Positions 36,440 through 45,846 of a stretch of DNA of 64,000 nt are shown one piece after another. The notes below the pieces were generated by a model. The model did no database searches, was not told the DNA's origin, and worked only from the letters and a program-made list of their open reading frames with translations. The translations under genes and the position numbers were made by a program. This stretch comes from Ktedonospora formicarum (GTDB lineage: Bacteria; Chloroflexota; Ktedonobacteria; Ktedonobacterales; Ktedonobacteraceae): NCBI RefSeq assembly GCF_016587355.1, contig NZ_BNJF01000002.1:434001-498000 (forward strand). The letters run 5' to 3'. The first letter of the stretch is position 1. Each line of letters opens with the position of its first letter.

Positions 36440-36623
36440 GGATAGAACTTTCCCATAAAAAATAAGAACGCAAGCAACCAACTCGCATTCTTCTAAAAGG
36501 GTACGCCATCGCGCCCCTAAAAGGCAAGTATTGTCCAGCTTTTCACTGGGTTTTCCACATCCATCTCAGCATCCATCCATGCTTTGACTTGTTTCCGCGC
36601 CTCTAGCGCTCATTTCCTCTCCG

Positions 36624-37637
36624 CTATAAGGGATGCTCTTGAAAGAACTGGTAAATCAGATTGGTGGCGTTGGGATACTCTTTTCCATTCGCGTCAGTAA
36701 AGCTTCCACGGGGCCATACATGCGGGCCTTCCGTAATACGATAATGCACAATCACGGCCTGCTTCCGACAGTTCGTCCATTGCTCACCCAATACCCCGTC
36801 ACGATGAAAGAATATGCTCGCGCCAGGATTACAGCCAGAACGCTGAACCCAATCAGCTAGCCATTTCTCAATGGGAGGCTCATTGTCATTGGCACTATTT
36901 CCCGTATAGGGCACAATCTGGTCGGCTGTTCCATGAAACTCCAGAATCGAGGCTGCCCTTTGGGGAGTACATCCTCCCTCGATTGGATGCATACCCCCCG
37001 AAGCGATAGCAAAGGCCGCGATGCGGTCCGAGAGCTTACATGCGAGCACATTAGCCAGCGAGCCACCATTGGAAAAGCCTGCGGCATAAATTCGATGTGG
37101 TTCAATACAGAGCGTTTCTTCCAGATGCGTAATGAGATCGCTCACAAAGTGAACATCATTGACATGAGGATAGGTATGGGGGCCAGTATTCCAACCTGTA
37201 CGGTGATCTGGCCCAATGGTTCCCTGGGGATACACCACCACAAATCCCTCTTTATCCGCCAGATTCGACATGCCGCTCAGGTGCTCCTGTATTTGAGCAC
37301 TCGCACCATGCCCATGAAAATTCATGATGAGCGCATGTCGAACAGTATTGCGATAGCCTAGTGGAAGATGCAAGCGGTAGAAGCGCTGAAGGCCGCCCGA
37401 AAACAGCATAGCATTGGTGCTCGTTCCCGGCACACCTGGCAAATTGTCTTCACAGCCCCCTTTTGTGGGTACGATAGCCTGGGCGACTGTTCTCACATTG
37501 GGTACTTTTATCAGAGTCCCGCATCCTGTAAGCACACACACCAGAATCAACAATAGAAATATACTGCTCTTAAACAAGCAAACGAAGAAGCGAAGGGCAC
37601 GCACAGACGTATTTCTCAATTCTGGTTCTAGCGACAT
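36624..37637 (-). CDS. exported lipoprotein esterase (PHB depolymerase/feruloyl esterase-like)
   Basis: A 337-residue alpha/beta hydrolase. A hydrophobic stretch ending in the lipobox LTGC suggests lipid anchoring outside the membrane. The nucleophile elbow is GFSNGGSLAN, the oxyanion region MNFHGHGASAQ, and the Asp and His are probably in ILEFHGTADQIVPY and GPHVWPRG. Family members cleave polyhydroxybutyrate or feruloyl and acetyl esters. It lies 36 bases past the acyltransferase gene and may share its transcript. Confidence 0.8.
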   Translation of the reverse strand: MSLEPELRNTSVRALRFFVCLFKSSIFLLLILVCVLTGCGTLIKVPNVRTVAQAIVPTKGGCEDNLPGVPGTSTNAMLFSGGLQRFYRLHLPLGYRNTVRHALIMNFHGHGASAQIQEHLSGMSNLADKEGFVVVYPQGTIGPDHRTGWNTGPHTYPHVNDVHFVSDLITHLEETLCIEPHRIYAAGFSNGGSLANVLACKLSDRIAAFAIASGGMHPIEGGCTPQRAASILEFHGTADQIVPYTGNSANDNEPPIEKWLADWVQRSGCNPGASIFFHRDGVLGEQWTNCRKQAVIVHYRITEGPHVWPRGSFTDANGKEYPNATNLIYQFFQEHPL

Positions 37638-37672
37638 ACAAGATACCTGGATTAATTGAAGGTTTTAAGCGC

Positions 37673-38860
37673 TCAAGAGCGCGCTGCTCTCCCCACGAGT
37701 CGACTTAATACGGGCGTCTTGTTCAATATGATGCTTACCAGCATCGAGCAGCCCGCCGTAAAAAACCATGTCAAGAAGACGCGCAAAGCGACCGGCCAGC
37801 CCTGTGGCATAACAGGTATCAGCCAGCGTAAGGCCGCTACCAGGAATAATGCATGCACAAGGTACACACCAAATGAAGCGTTTGATAGCAGATGCCAGAT
37901 ATGATATCCGCGTGGACGCGCTCTTTGCTGCTCAGTACATCTGGTCCAGCGACATGCGAGCCAGAAGAAACCCAGAGTAATCACGGTACTATATATAACC
38001 ATAATGGGCTGGATAACTGAGATAGCATGCGCCATGACTTCATGTATGACATGGATCTGCACAAGAAAGTCTACCCATAGGATAGCCAACGCTACAAGCA
38101 TACCATAGAGTATCCATACTCCGTGACGCAACAGGAAGGCACGCACAGGCTGGAAATAGAGCGCAGTAAAGCCCCCCAAAACAAAATAGAACTGGTACAT
38201 CAGGACTATTTTTTCACGGTAAATGCTAAACGTGTGCCAGGGTTCCACCTGTGCCAGCGGTCCAGCCTGAATATAGTGATAATCCAGGTAAAAAACAAGG
38301 ACCTGTATAGCAAAACTAATAAGCAGGGTTGGGAGTGGATGGCGCTTGACCTTGGAGAGAAACCAGAGAAAGACTGGTAAAAGCAGGTAAAACTGCAAGG
38401 TCAACAGAATATAATACAGCTGGAATGAGGCATTGCCAGTCAGGATAGCAACCACACTCGTTTGCGCGAACTGGCTCACTGACGTTGGTGGCGTATTCAC
38501 CAAAACATAGATAATGCTCCAGATACAATATGGTAGGAGCACGCCTATACCACGTTTCTTTAAGAATTGACCATATGAGAAGCCCTTACCCTCGACAAAG
38601 CGGTCATAGTAGACATATACCATCGCAAACGCGGTGACAAACATAAACAGAGAGCGTGTAAAATGAACGGTTATCAGGGTCTCACTCTGAACCTCCATAC
38701 CTACTTCATTCGTATTCAGTTGCAGCGTAAAGTACAGGGTATGGACAGCAACAACGATCAGGGCCGTGACAGCACGCAGGGGATCTAGTTCGTAGATGTG
38801 AGGGCGAGATGCGCGAGGCTGGACTTCCGAGGATTTCTGATCTCGCCTAATCGGCAACAT
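37673..38860 (-). CDS. acyltransferase-3 family membrane protein
   Basis: A 395-residue integral membrane acyltransferase with about ten helices. The N-terminal LDPLRAVTALIVVAVHTLYF carries the R and H normally found in this family (RxxA, VxxxH). It would O-acylate a sugar or lipid at the membrane. ATG 38860 overlaps the last 14 bases of the ligase gene, so they are coupled; an upstream frame to 38953 lies inside the ligase. Together they suggest activation and transfer of an acyl group. Confidence 0.82.
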   Translation of the reverse strand: MLPIRRDQKSSEVQPRASRPHIYELDPLRAVTALIVVAVHTLYFTLQLNTNEVGMEVQSETLITVHFTRSLFMFVTAFAMVYVYYDRFVEGKGFSYGQFLKKRGIGVLLPYCIWSIIYVLVNTPPTSVSQFAQTSVVAILTGNASFQLYYILLTLQFYLLLPVFLWFLSKVKRHPLPTLLISFAIQVLVFYLDYHYIQAGPLAQVEPWHTFSIYREKIVLMYQFYFVLGGFTALYFQPVRAFLLRHGVWILYGMLVALAILWVDFLVQIHVIHEVMAHAISVIQPIMVIYSTVITLGFFWLACRWTRCTEQQRARPRGYHIWHLLSNASFGVYLVHALFLVAALRWLIPVMPQGWPVALRVFLTWFFTAGCSMLVSIILNKTPVLSRLVGRAARS

Positions 38861-40367
38861 TACAGGTATCACAGGCCATCTCCTTCTCGCGCGCTTTAAG
38901 TTGTTGACGATCCACCTTCCCCATACGGTTCTTAGGCAATGCATCCAAAACAATAAAGTCTACAGGAACCTTTAGCAGGCGCAGATGCTGCCGACTAAAC
39001 TCCTTTAGGCCCTGCTCTACTTGCTTATTCCACTCGCTTTGTACAGTCAAGTAGGCCACAACGACTTCGCCATAGACAGGATCAGGGCGTCCTATGGCAA
39101 CAAGTTCCCGTACCATCGGATACTCTTGCAATACCTCTTCAATTTCACGGGGAGCAATATTTTCACCTCCACGGTTAATCACCTCACGCAAACGTCCAAC
39201 CAGAAACAGATAGCCATCCTTGTCCAGGTATCCCAGATCACCTGTGCGGAACCAGCCCTGTTGAAAAGCCTCCTCTCCTACGTCTCCATAATAAGCATTG
39301 ATAACGTTAGGCCCACGCACGCAGACCTCACCAACTTCGCCTTGCGCGACCTTGCGTAGGACCTCATCCTCGCCTCGTGGTTGGCATACACAGAGCGATA
39401 CGCCTACGGGACGGCCTGCCGAACCCGGCTTATGAGGCTCTGGCGGGAGAGGATTGGCGACGATCATGCTGGCGGCCTCGGAGAGACCATAGGTCTCAAT
39501 CACTGGGACACCAAAGCGGCCCTCGAAGCGCTTGAGATCCATAGCTGGCAGAGGCGCTGAACCAGTACGCACAAAACGCAGGGATGGTGGCACCTGTATG
39601 ACCGTCTCCCCTTCGACTTCTTCTAAGAGAATGGCAATGATGGCTGGTACCAGGCTGGCCCAGGTCACCTGATACTGGGTAATCCATGACCAGAAACGGC
39701 GACGACTGAAGCGCCTGGCAATGGCAACGCTGGCTCCCGCTAACAGGGAGGCACATAGACTTACAACGGGGGCGTTCACGTGGAAAAATGGCAGAGGCGT
39801 CAGGCCCCTATCTCCAACCTCCAATTGATGGACCGCGCGCACCTGCTCCGCCGACCAGACTATCTGACGCTCCTCCAGCACAACCCCTTTTGGCTCTCCT
39901 GTGGTACCAGACGTCATAATACAGACGCGACCTTCACAGGCGCGAGACAGCCTTGTATTGAAGGTTGCTTCTGGCTGAAGAATCCAGGCTTCGTACTCTT
40001 GCGGCATGACAATTCGAGCCCCACTGGCCTGATACTCCTTCCCTTCGTCCTCGCTCTCAACAAACACAATATCGGGCTGAAACATTCTCATCGCTCTCTG
40101 CTTATCAGCCTTCGAGGCATCCTGAGCCAGGGGAACCAGAACATGGCCCCCCATAAGCGCACTCAGCCACACTACCGCGTTAGGCAAGCCATTAGGAAGT
40201 TGGAGGAAAACTATTTTTGGCTCATCCCCTAGATGATGTTGCATACAATGTACAGCTTGTAGGCATTGTTGATATGTCAGTTGATGTTCCGTCTCAACCT
40301 CAATTAGATAGGTTTCATTGGGCATACGGCGCGTCCAATATTGTAAGTGATCATATAACGAATGCAT
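38847..40367 (-). CDS. AMP-dependent acyl-CoA synthetase/ligase
   Basis: A 506-residue adenylate-forming enzyme. The P-loop MTSGTTGEPKGVV, the A5 motif ETYGLSEAAS, the A7/A8 stretch GWFRTGDLGYLDKDGYLFL and the catalytic lysine in LPKNRMGKVDRQQ are present. It should activate a carboxylic acid as its CoA thioester. The specificity pocket (PLPFFHVNAP) does not let me name it. The neighbours (MFS transporter upstream, acyltransferase downstream) suggest uptake, activation and transfer of one acid. Confidence 0.88.
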   Translation of the reverse strand: MHSLYDHLQYWTRRMPNETYLIEVETEHQLTYQQCLQAVHCMQHHLGDEPKIVFLQLPNGLPNAVVWLSALMGGHVLVPLAQDASKADKQRAMRMFQPDIVFVESEDEGKEYQASGARIVMPQEYEAWILQPEATFNTRLSRACEGRVCIMTSGTTGEPKGVVLEERQIVWSAEQVRAVHQLEVGDRGLTPLPFFHVNAPVVSLCASLLAGASVAIARRFSRRRFWSWITQYQVTWASLVPAIIAILLEEVEGETVIQVPPSLRFVRTGSAPLPAMDLKRFEGRFGVPVIETYGLSEAASMIVANPLPPEPHKPGSAGRPVGVSLCVCQPRGEDEVLRKVAQGEVGEVCVRGPNVINAYYGDVGEEAFQQGWFRTGDLGYLDKDGYLFLVGRLREVINRGGENIAPREIEEVLQEYPMVRELVAIGRPDPVYGEVVVAYLTVQSEWNKQVEQGLKEFSRQHLRLLKVPVDFIVLDALPKNRMGKVDRQQLKAREKEMACDTCNVAD

Positions 40368-40419
40368 ATGGCTATCTCATACCTCTCGATCTAACGTAAC
40401 ACATCCCGCCTGTTCTGGC

Positions 40420-41811
40420 TCACGCAGCCTGCCTCGTATCTTCCGTGGCTGCCCTTTCCAATGTCTTTCCTCTGGTCTCCCGACCAAGGAGCGCAACCGC
40501 AATGACGCCAATAATTGCCAGCGCGGCCATGAATACGTACGAACCAGAGACACCACCATTCGCCAGGATAAAGGCCATAATAAAGGGCGCCAGCGCCCCA
40601 CCAAAGAGACGCCCTATGCATTCAAAACTACTGATGCCGAGGCCACGAATACTGGTTGGATATTGCTCCGCACCATAGATCTTGATTCCAGGATCAACGC
40701 CAATACCGAAGAATGACATCAGCACACCAAAGAAGAGTGAGGTAGCTACAGTATGCGAAAAACCAAAGCAGATACCACTAACCGCCGCAATACTCGTAAA
40801 GGCAATCAGGGTTGGTTTACGTCCCCAGCGTTCTAACGCGTAAGCCGCCAGGTACTTACCTGGAATGGAGGCAATCACAATGATGCTCGTAAAGAGGAAA
40901 GCATTGCCCAGACCATATCCCTGCTGCACCAGAACAGTTGGTGTATAGGTCTGAATCGCATAAAAAATAAACAATATGCAAGCAAAGGAAATCCACATCA
41001 TAATGGTGCGCTTGAGGTAGGGCGCGCGCAAGAGGGCGAAGGGAGAGCTACTCTCCGCATCTGACGTAAGTAAACTAGTGATTTTTGGTCCTGGCAATGG
41101 CTCATGTTGACGCTGCTCAATTGCATCCTCTAAACTGCTCACGATAGTATCTGCCTCCGTGCCTCTACCCCGAATTTGTAACCAGCGCGGCGATTCTGGC
41201 ATCCATTTGAGAAGTACTGGCACAAAAAGTAGCGGCAGCCCTCCTAACAAGAAAAGAAAACGCCATCCTTGCGTGGGATCAAACCATGAAGTCGCGGCAA
41301 AACCAAGCAGCGGCGCGATAAAATAGCCAACGGAGAGAAAAGAGTCCAGTACACCAGTCATCAGGCCACGCGCATGACTGGGAGTAAACTCAGCAGCCAT
41401 AGCGTACGGGATTGGGAATATCGCGCCCATGCCAAAGCCCGCGACAAAGCGCAAGACCATAATGAGAAAAGCGTTAGGCGCGAATGCGCATAGTAAAGAG
41501 AAAAATGCATACCAGGCGGTTCCCAAGGCCAGCATATTTTTGCGCCCCACACGGTCTACCAGCCAGCCTGCGGGAATAATAGCGACGACAATACCCAGTG
41601 TAGAAATCGTGGCTAGCCAACCAACTGCGAAGGTATCCAATTGAAACTGGCGCTCTATCGTTGGTAATACCGTACCAATCACACCAATATCGTACGATTC
41701 CAGAAGCCAGGCTATGCCTGCTAGAAACAATATGCGCCAGATTTCTCGGCTCAATGGCAAACGATCAATCCGCGCGGCAATATTCTGAGAACTCTGTACA
41801 GCGACAGGCAT
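40420..41811 (-). CDS. MFS transporter, sugar-porter-like
   Basis: A 463-residue protein with 12 helices. It carries the sugar-porter marks PESPRWLQIRGR after helix 6 and RETRGKTLE at the C-terminus, and the motif-A loop GWLVDRVGRKNM. Homologues include NiaP- and IolT-type carriers and aromatic-acid permeases. AAGGGAG is eight bases before ATG. It leads an operon with the ligase 52 bases downstream, which favours an organic acid substrate. As no other sugar porter is near, inositol import is a second possibility. Confidence 0.85.
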   Translation of the reverse strand: MPVAVQSSQNIAARIDRLPLSREIWRILFLAGIAWLLESYDIGVIGTVLPTIERQFQLDTFAVGWLATISTLGIVVAIIPAGWLVDRVGRKNMLALGTAWYAFFSLLCAFAPNAFLIMVLRFVAGFGMGAIFPIPYAMAAEFTPSHARGLMTGVLDSFLSVGYFIAPLLGFAATSWFDPTQGWRFLFLLGGLPLLFVPVLLKWMPESPRWLQIRGRGTEADTIVSSLEDAIEQRQHEPLPGPKITSLLTSDAESSSPFALLRAPYLKRTIMMWISFACILFIFYAIQTYTPTVLVQQGYGLGNAFLFTSIIVIASIPGKYLAAYALERWGRKPTLIAFTSIAAVSGICFGFSHTVATSLFFGVLMSFFGIGVDPGIKIYGAEQYPTSIRGLGISSFECIGRLFGGALAPFIMAFILANGGVSGSYVFMAALAIIGVIAVALLGRETRGKTLERAATEDTRQAA

Positions 41812-42253
41812 GGTGATAACTCCCTTTTGTTACACGCATTCTCTACTCATCACTTATTTTTTATGAACATTCCAGGGTCCCTATAATTTCATCTATTTTT
41901 AAGATAACCGCTAAATTTAAAGGCTGTGTGTGAAAAGTATGAACAATTCCTCAAGCTCCAGCAATCTGGCCTATTTTCCCTTAGCTATTTTGTTAGTAAT
42001 GATCTCATAGAGCTACTATGGATCATTGAATTGGTAGCAATACCAACATAAATATCACAGAGGTTACGAAGCCAGAGATGTAGCATGAAGCGAAAAATAT
42101 CGAATCTATGGCAACTGTTCGGCAAAAATTAAAGCAAGATGGAAGAAGTTTTTTTCTTGCTTAGCAAGTAAAATGAGGATACTTGTAAATTGCAAGTATA
42201 GCATCCACCTCAAGCATCACCTCAAATGCAAGCTGGAGAGGAAGGAAACACAG
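41812..42253. other. intergenic region between divergent genes
   Basis: 442 bases, AT-rich, between the MFS operon (minus) and the DUF899 gene (plus). Both promoters should lie here. I saw no hexamer pair close to consensus and no strong palindrome; an upstream in-frame start at 42173 for the DUF899 gene lacks a ribosome site. Confidence 0.5.
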
Positions 42254-43042
42254 ATGAAGAATCTAGATCAATACACATTCGCTAACGGTAGCAACTCATC
42301 TGCTCAACCAGCGGTAGCCGACCGGGCCACATGGCAGGCGGAAATCGACAAGTTGCGCATTCGGGAAAAGAAACATACTCGTCAGGGCGATGCACTCGCT
42401 GCGGCTCGCCGAAGGTTACCAATGGTGGAGGTTGATCCTAACATAACACTGATTGGTGCGAACGGACCGATCACGCTGTTAGAGGTCTTCGAGGGACGCC
42501 GACAACTAATCGCCTATTTTCATATGTGGCATCTCAATCAACCCGCGGAATCTCAGTGCGAGGGCTGTACCTTCTTCAATGGGCAGGTTCGCGAACTGTC
42601 CTATCTGCATTCCCGCGATGTTACCTATGCAACCTTCTGCCAGGGGCCGTACGAGGAGAGCAGCCGTTACCGCGACTTCATGGGATGGGATGTCCCGTGG
42701 TATTCAGCGCAAGACTCCACCGACGCTCTGCTTGCCGGGCGTTGGTTCGGCATGCAGGTATGCTACCTGAGGGACGACGATCGCGTGTTTGAGACCTACT
42801 GGACCACTGGTCGCGGCGCAGAATTAATGGCTCCCAGCTACGGCCTGTTGGATCTGACCGTATATGGACGACAAGAAATCTGGGAAGATTCGCCCACCGG
42901 CTGGCCCCAACGCTGGCAAAACAATGGCGAGCAGTTCCGCACAAACGGGCGTCCAAGCGCCCAATGGTCCCGACTCTCAGCCGGGTACTCCGACGATCTG
43001 GGCACCAGTGCCAATGCCAGTGACTCACACTGCTGCCAATAA
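42254..43042 (+). CDS. DUF899 thioredoxin-like protein
   Basis: A 262-residue protein of the DUF899 family. It has the typical segments EIDKLRIREKKHTRQGDALA, RRRLPMVEVD, LIAYFHMW and the cysteine site SQCEGCTFFNGQVREL, and ends with the LLDLTVYGRQEIWEDSPTGW motif. Family proteins adopt a thioredoxin fold but their reaction is unknown. A C-terminal SHCCQ tail adds two cysteines. ATG 42254 follows AAGGA; it is followed by a very strong terminator. Confidence 0.85.
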   Translation: MKNLDQYTFANGSNSSAQPAVADRATWQAEIDKLRIREKKHTRQGDALAAARRRLPMVEVDPNITLIGANGPITLLEVFEGRRQLIAYFHMWHLNQPAESQCEGCTFFNGQVRELSYLHSRDVTYATFCQGPYEESSRYRDFMGWDVPWYSAQDSTDALLAGRWFGMQVCYLRDDDRVFETYWTTGRGAELMAPSYGLLDLTVYGRQEIWEDSPTGWPQRWQNNGEQFRTNGRPSAQWSRLSAGYSDDLGTSANASDSHCCQ

Positions 43043-43063
43043 CAGCCCCATCCCAATAAGCTC

Positions 43064-43125
43064 TACAAAGAGGAGGTAGGGACCTGCACATGGTGAATAT
43101 GTGCGGTCTCTACCTCCTCTTTGTA
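43064..43125 (+). terminator. long hairpin terminator after the DUF899 gene
   Basis: Arms 43064-43091 and 43099-43125 pair over about 26 positions with one bulge and one G-T pair. It lies just after the stop codon. Confidence 0.8.
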
Positions 43126-43189
43126 TGTGTTTTACACTTGTGTTTTGGCTAACTTTTTGCCAAGATAGAATAGCCTCAATACATACATT

Positions 43190-43457
43190 CAAAAGACTAT
43201 GGAATCAAGGACACCACAGTCAGGGACCTCATGCCTAAAGGGCAGAGGCTTGTGAAAGCAAGCCTGAACCTGACCAGTCCCAGCTAGCGAGCTAGCTACG
43301 TTAGGAACGAATGCATAGGTACGTTGAGGTGCTTGCCAGCCCCAACCACTACGGCAGATGGTTAAACATCTCTACGAGGTAAGAGAAGTACTGTCTGCAA
43401 GAAACCGTTCCATAACATCGACGAGGCACACATGACCTACGAAAGTAGAGGCTCAAT
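43190..43457 (+). ncRNA. HEARO / omega RNA of the IscB system
   Basis: About 250 bases directly upstream of iscB are not coding but dense in stable hairpins: AGGCTTG with CAAGCCT (43246-43252 with 43259-43265), AGCTAG with CTAGCT (43282-43297), and a last small stem GCTCA/TGAGC (43451-43463) that includes the iscB start codon. Position, length and abrupt junction with a TTG-started nuclease match HEARO RNA. In IscB systems the guide lies at the 5' end of this RNA and is read from flanking DNA, so the first 15-20 bases near 43180-43200 should be guide. The exact 5' boundary is uncertain. Confidence 0.8.
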
Positions 43458-44768
43458 TTGAGCAATGTTTTTGTCATTGATAGTGAGTATCAACCATTGA
43501 ACCCAGTGCATCCAGCGCGAGCACGGCAACTCCTCACACAGGGGAAAGCAGCTGTGTATCGACGTTACCCCTTTACCATTGTGCTTCAGCAAGTAGCAGA
43601 TGAACCAGAGGTGCGTCCTTTACGTCTCAAGCTTGATCCAGGGAGTAAAACGACTGGGATCGCTTTGGTGAATGATACCACTGGACAGATTATCTTTGCG
43701 GCTGAACTCTCACACCGAGGGCAGACCATCAAAGCCAGCCTGGATCGCCGTCGTGCGCTTCGTCGTGGTCGAAGACAGCGCAAAACACGGTACAGAAAAC
43801 AGCGCTGGCAGAATCGAAGGCGAAAGCAAGGGTGGTTGCCGCCATCCCTGGAAAGTCGGCTTGCCAATATTCTTACATGGGTGAGGCGGGTGTGTCGCTA
43901 TGCTCCTGTAAGGGGATTAAGCCAAGAGTTGGTGAAGTTTGATATGCAATTGATGGAGAATCCTAACATGACAGGCATGCAATACCAACAAGGAACGTTG
44001 CAAGGCTATGAGGTGAGAGAATATCTCCTTGAGAAATGGCAACGCGCCTGTGCCTATTGTGGAAAAATGGATGTCCCATTACAGGTTGAGCACATCCATC
44101 CACGTGCTCATGGTGGCACCAATCGAATAAGTAACCTGACGTTGGCATGTGAACTGTGTAACAAGGCCAAGGGTACCCAATCCATTGAGGTGTTTCTTGG
44201 CAAGAAACCGGATGTGCTCAAGCGGGTTCTGACCCAAGCCAAGAAGCCATTGAAGGATGCGGCTGCGGTCAACGCCACGCGCTACGCCTTGCTTGAACGG
44301 CTCAAAGCCACTGGTTGCCCTGTGGAGTGTGGGAGCGCAGGCTTGACCAAATACAACCGAACAGTACGTGGCTTGCCGAAATCCCACTGGCTTGATGCTG
44401 CTTGTGTTGGCAAAAGTACGCCTATGGTTCTCACACAGAAAGGCGTAGTCCCTTTGGTGATTACCGCGAATGGGCATGGTTCTCGTCAAATGTGTCGTGT
44501 AGATCGTTATGGATTTCCACGTACCAGCGCCAAACAAGCAAAGCATGTCTATGGATTCCAAACAGGCGATCTTGTGAAAGCGGTGGTCACATCAGGCAAA
44601 AAAGTTGGCATCTATAGTGGTCGCGTAGCGGTACGAACCACTGGCAGTTTTAATATCACGACAGAACAAGGCACGGTCCAAGGGATTAGCCATCGCTTTT
44701 GTCAGGCAGTCCATAGGAGTGATGGCTATAGTTATTGGCATAGGACATCCACCCCTTTGCCCCAATAA
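43458..44768 (+). CDS. iscB: RNA-guided nuclease IscB
   Basis: A 436-residue IscB. In order: PLMP domain (1-50, EYQPLNPVHPARARQLL), RuvC-I (LDPGSKTTG, Asp60), arginine-rich bridge helix (95-125), RuvC-II (LSQELVKFD, Glu157), HNH (195-240; CAYC, VEHIHPRAHGG, ASN-type finger ending CELC), RuvC-III (KSHWLDAACVG), and a C-terminal target-adjacent-motif domain. All catalytic residues that I can identify are intact, so it should cut DNA under omega RNA guidance. The TTG start at 43458 is supported by AGAGG six bases upstream. It is mobile by family, but no transposase is attached. Confidence 0.93.
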   Translation: MSNVFVIDSEYQPLNPVHPARARQLLTQGKAAVYRRYPFTIVLQQVADEPEVRPLRLKLDPGSKTTGIALVNDTTGQIIFAAELSHRGQTIKASLDRRRALRRGRRQRKTRYRKQRWQNRRRKQGWLPPSLESRLANILTWVRRVCRYAPVRGLSQELVKFDMQLMENPNMTGMQYQQGTLQGYEVREYLLEKWQRACAYCGKMDVPLQVEHIHPRAHGGTNRISNLTLACELCNKAKGTQSIEVFLGKKPDVLKRVLTQAKKPLKDAAAVNATRYALLERLKATGCPVECGSAGLTKYNRTVRGLPKSHWLDAACVGKSTPMVLTQKGVVPLVITANGHGSRQMCRVDRYGFPRTSAKQAKHVYGFQTGDLVKAVVTSGKKVGIYSGRVAVRTTGSFNITTEQGTVQGISHRFCQAVHRSDGYSYWHRTSTPLPQ

Positions 44769-44799
44769 GGAACGCTTCTTTCCTCCCCATGCCTAGAAG

Positions 44800-44961
44800 G
44801 GCTGTCTTTTCTACACATTTTACAAAGCGAATGCGCCACTTGGCTGTAGAAGCTATCCGGAAAAGTAGAGCTTCTTTGTCAGCTCTTGCGCATCTCAGGT
44901 TTATCAGACCCCATCTGATGTGGTCTCTTCTTTGCCAACGTTAAATGTGTAGAAAAGACAG
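44800..44961. mobile_element. 162-bp MITE-like element with 9-bp target duplication
   Basis: CTGTCTTTTCTACACATTT (44802-44820) is matched in reverse by AAATGTGTAGAAAAGACAG (44943-44961), a 19-bp terminal inverted repeat. GCCTAGAAG occurs immediately outside both ends (44791-44799 and 44962-44970), as expected for a 9-bp target site duplication. The interior is non-coding. This is the structure of a non-autonomous DNA transposon (MITE); the parent transposase is not in the window. The left end has two extra bases before the repeat. Confidence 0.7.
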
Positions 44962-44999
44962 GCCTAGAAGAGCAGGGGTATCCAGAAGCAGAGGTTTTG

Positions 45000-45839
45000 A
45001 TGAATAGTGCTTTGCAAACGCTTCTCTTTGGTCTCGCGGCTTCTCTTTGTTGGGGAAGCGGTGATTTTACCGGTGGATTGGCTTCCCGCCGCGCCAATGC
45101 ATCCACTGTTGTTATGGGCGCATATGCCATTGGTTTTGTACTACTATTAGTTCTCGCTTTACTATGGAGAGAAGCATTCCCATCGACACAAGATCTCTTG
45201 TGGGGAGGTCTCTCTGGTCTGGCTGGAGCTATCGGATTAATCGCGTTTTATTCCGCGCTCTCGCTTGGGCGCATGGGTATCGTTGCTCCACTTTCAGCGG
45301 TCATCACCGCTGCGCTGCCTGTGCTCTTTGGAGCTATCACAGAAGGAGCACCCAACCTCCTACAACTGGGAGGCTTCCTGCTCGCGATCATCGCCATTGT
45401 CCTCATCTCGCGCCCAGAACGCTCACAGGGGCGTCCAGTAGGCCTTGGGCTGGCCCTGATAGCTGGATGTGGCTTTGGTTGTTTTTTCATCCTCATCAGT
45501 AGAGTGAGCCCAACCGCAACCTTCTGGCCGCTGGCAATGGCGCGCCTGACCTCAGTACTGCTTCTGGTCGCAGTTCTCCTCATCCGACGCCAACCGCTAC
45601 TACCGAAGAAAGCCGTCACCCCACTTCTCCTACTCGCGGGATCATTAGATGCCATCGGGAATGCCTTCTTCGTTCTGGCCGCTCATTCAGGTCGCCTGGA
45701 TGTAGCCTCGGTTCTCTCCTCGCTCTATCCAGCGGCTACTGTTATACTCGCAACATTTATCCTTCATGAGCGCGTCACGCGGATACAAGGGTTTGGAATC
45801 GCTCTAGCACTGGTCGCTGTCCCCTTAATTTCGCTCTAG
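45000..45839 (+). CDS. EamA/DMT-family transporter
   Basis: A 279-residue membrane protein with ten helices in two EamA halves (e.g. LLFGLAASLCWGSGDFTGGLAS and the duplicate ALIAGCGFGCFFILIS). Drug/metabolite transporters of this type export amino acids or small metabolites. ATG 45000 has AGAGG five bases upstream. The MITE-like element ends 38 bases before it, so its native promoter has probably been pushed away or replaced. It is convergent with the SDR gene by seven bases. Confidence 0.85.
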   Translation: MNSALQTLLFGLAASLCWGSGDFTGGLASRRANASTVVMGAYAIGFVLLLVLALLWREAFPSTQDLLWGGLSGLAGAIGLIAFYSALSLGRMGIVAPLSAVITAALPVLFGAITEGAPNLLQLGGFLLAIIAIVLISRPERSQGRPVGLGLALIAGCGFGCFFILISRVSPTATFWPLAMARLTSVLLLVAVLLIRRQPLLPKKAVTPLLLLAGSLDAIGNAFFVLAAHSGRLDVASVLSSLYPAATVILATFILHERVTRIQGFGIALALVAVPLISL

Positions 45840-45846
45840 CCGTGTA

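Noticed and set aside
43064..43125. Long hairpin before the omega RNA considered as the transposon end
   Set aside because: It lies directly after the DUF899 stop and has the form of a terminator; the HEARO-like structure starts about 65 bases later.
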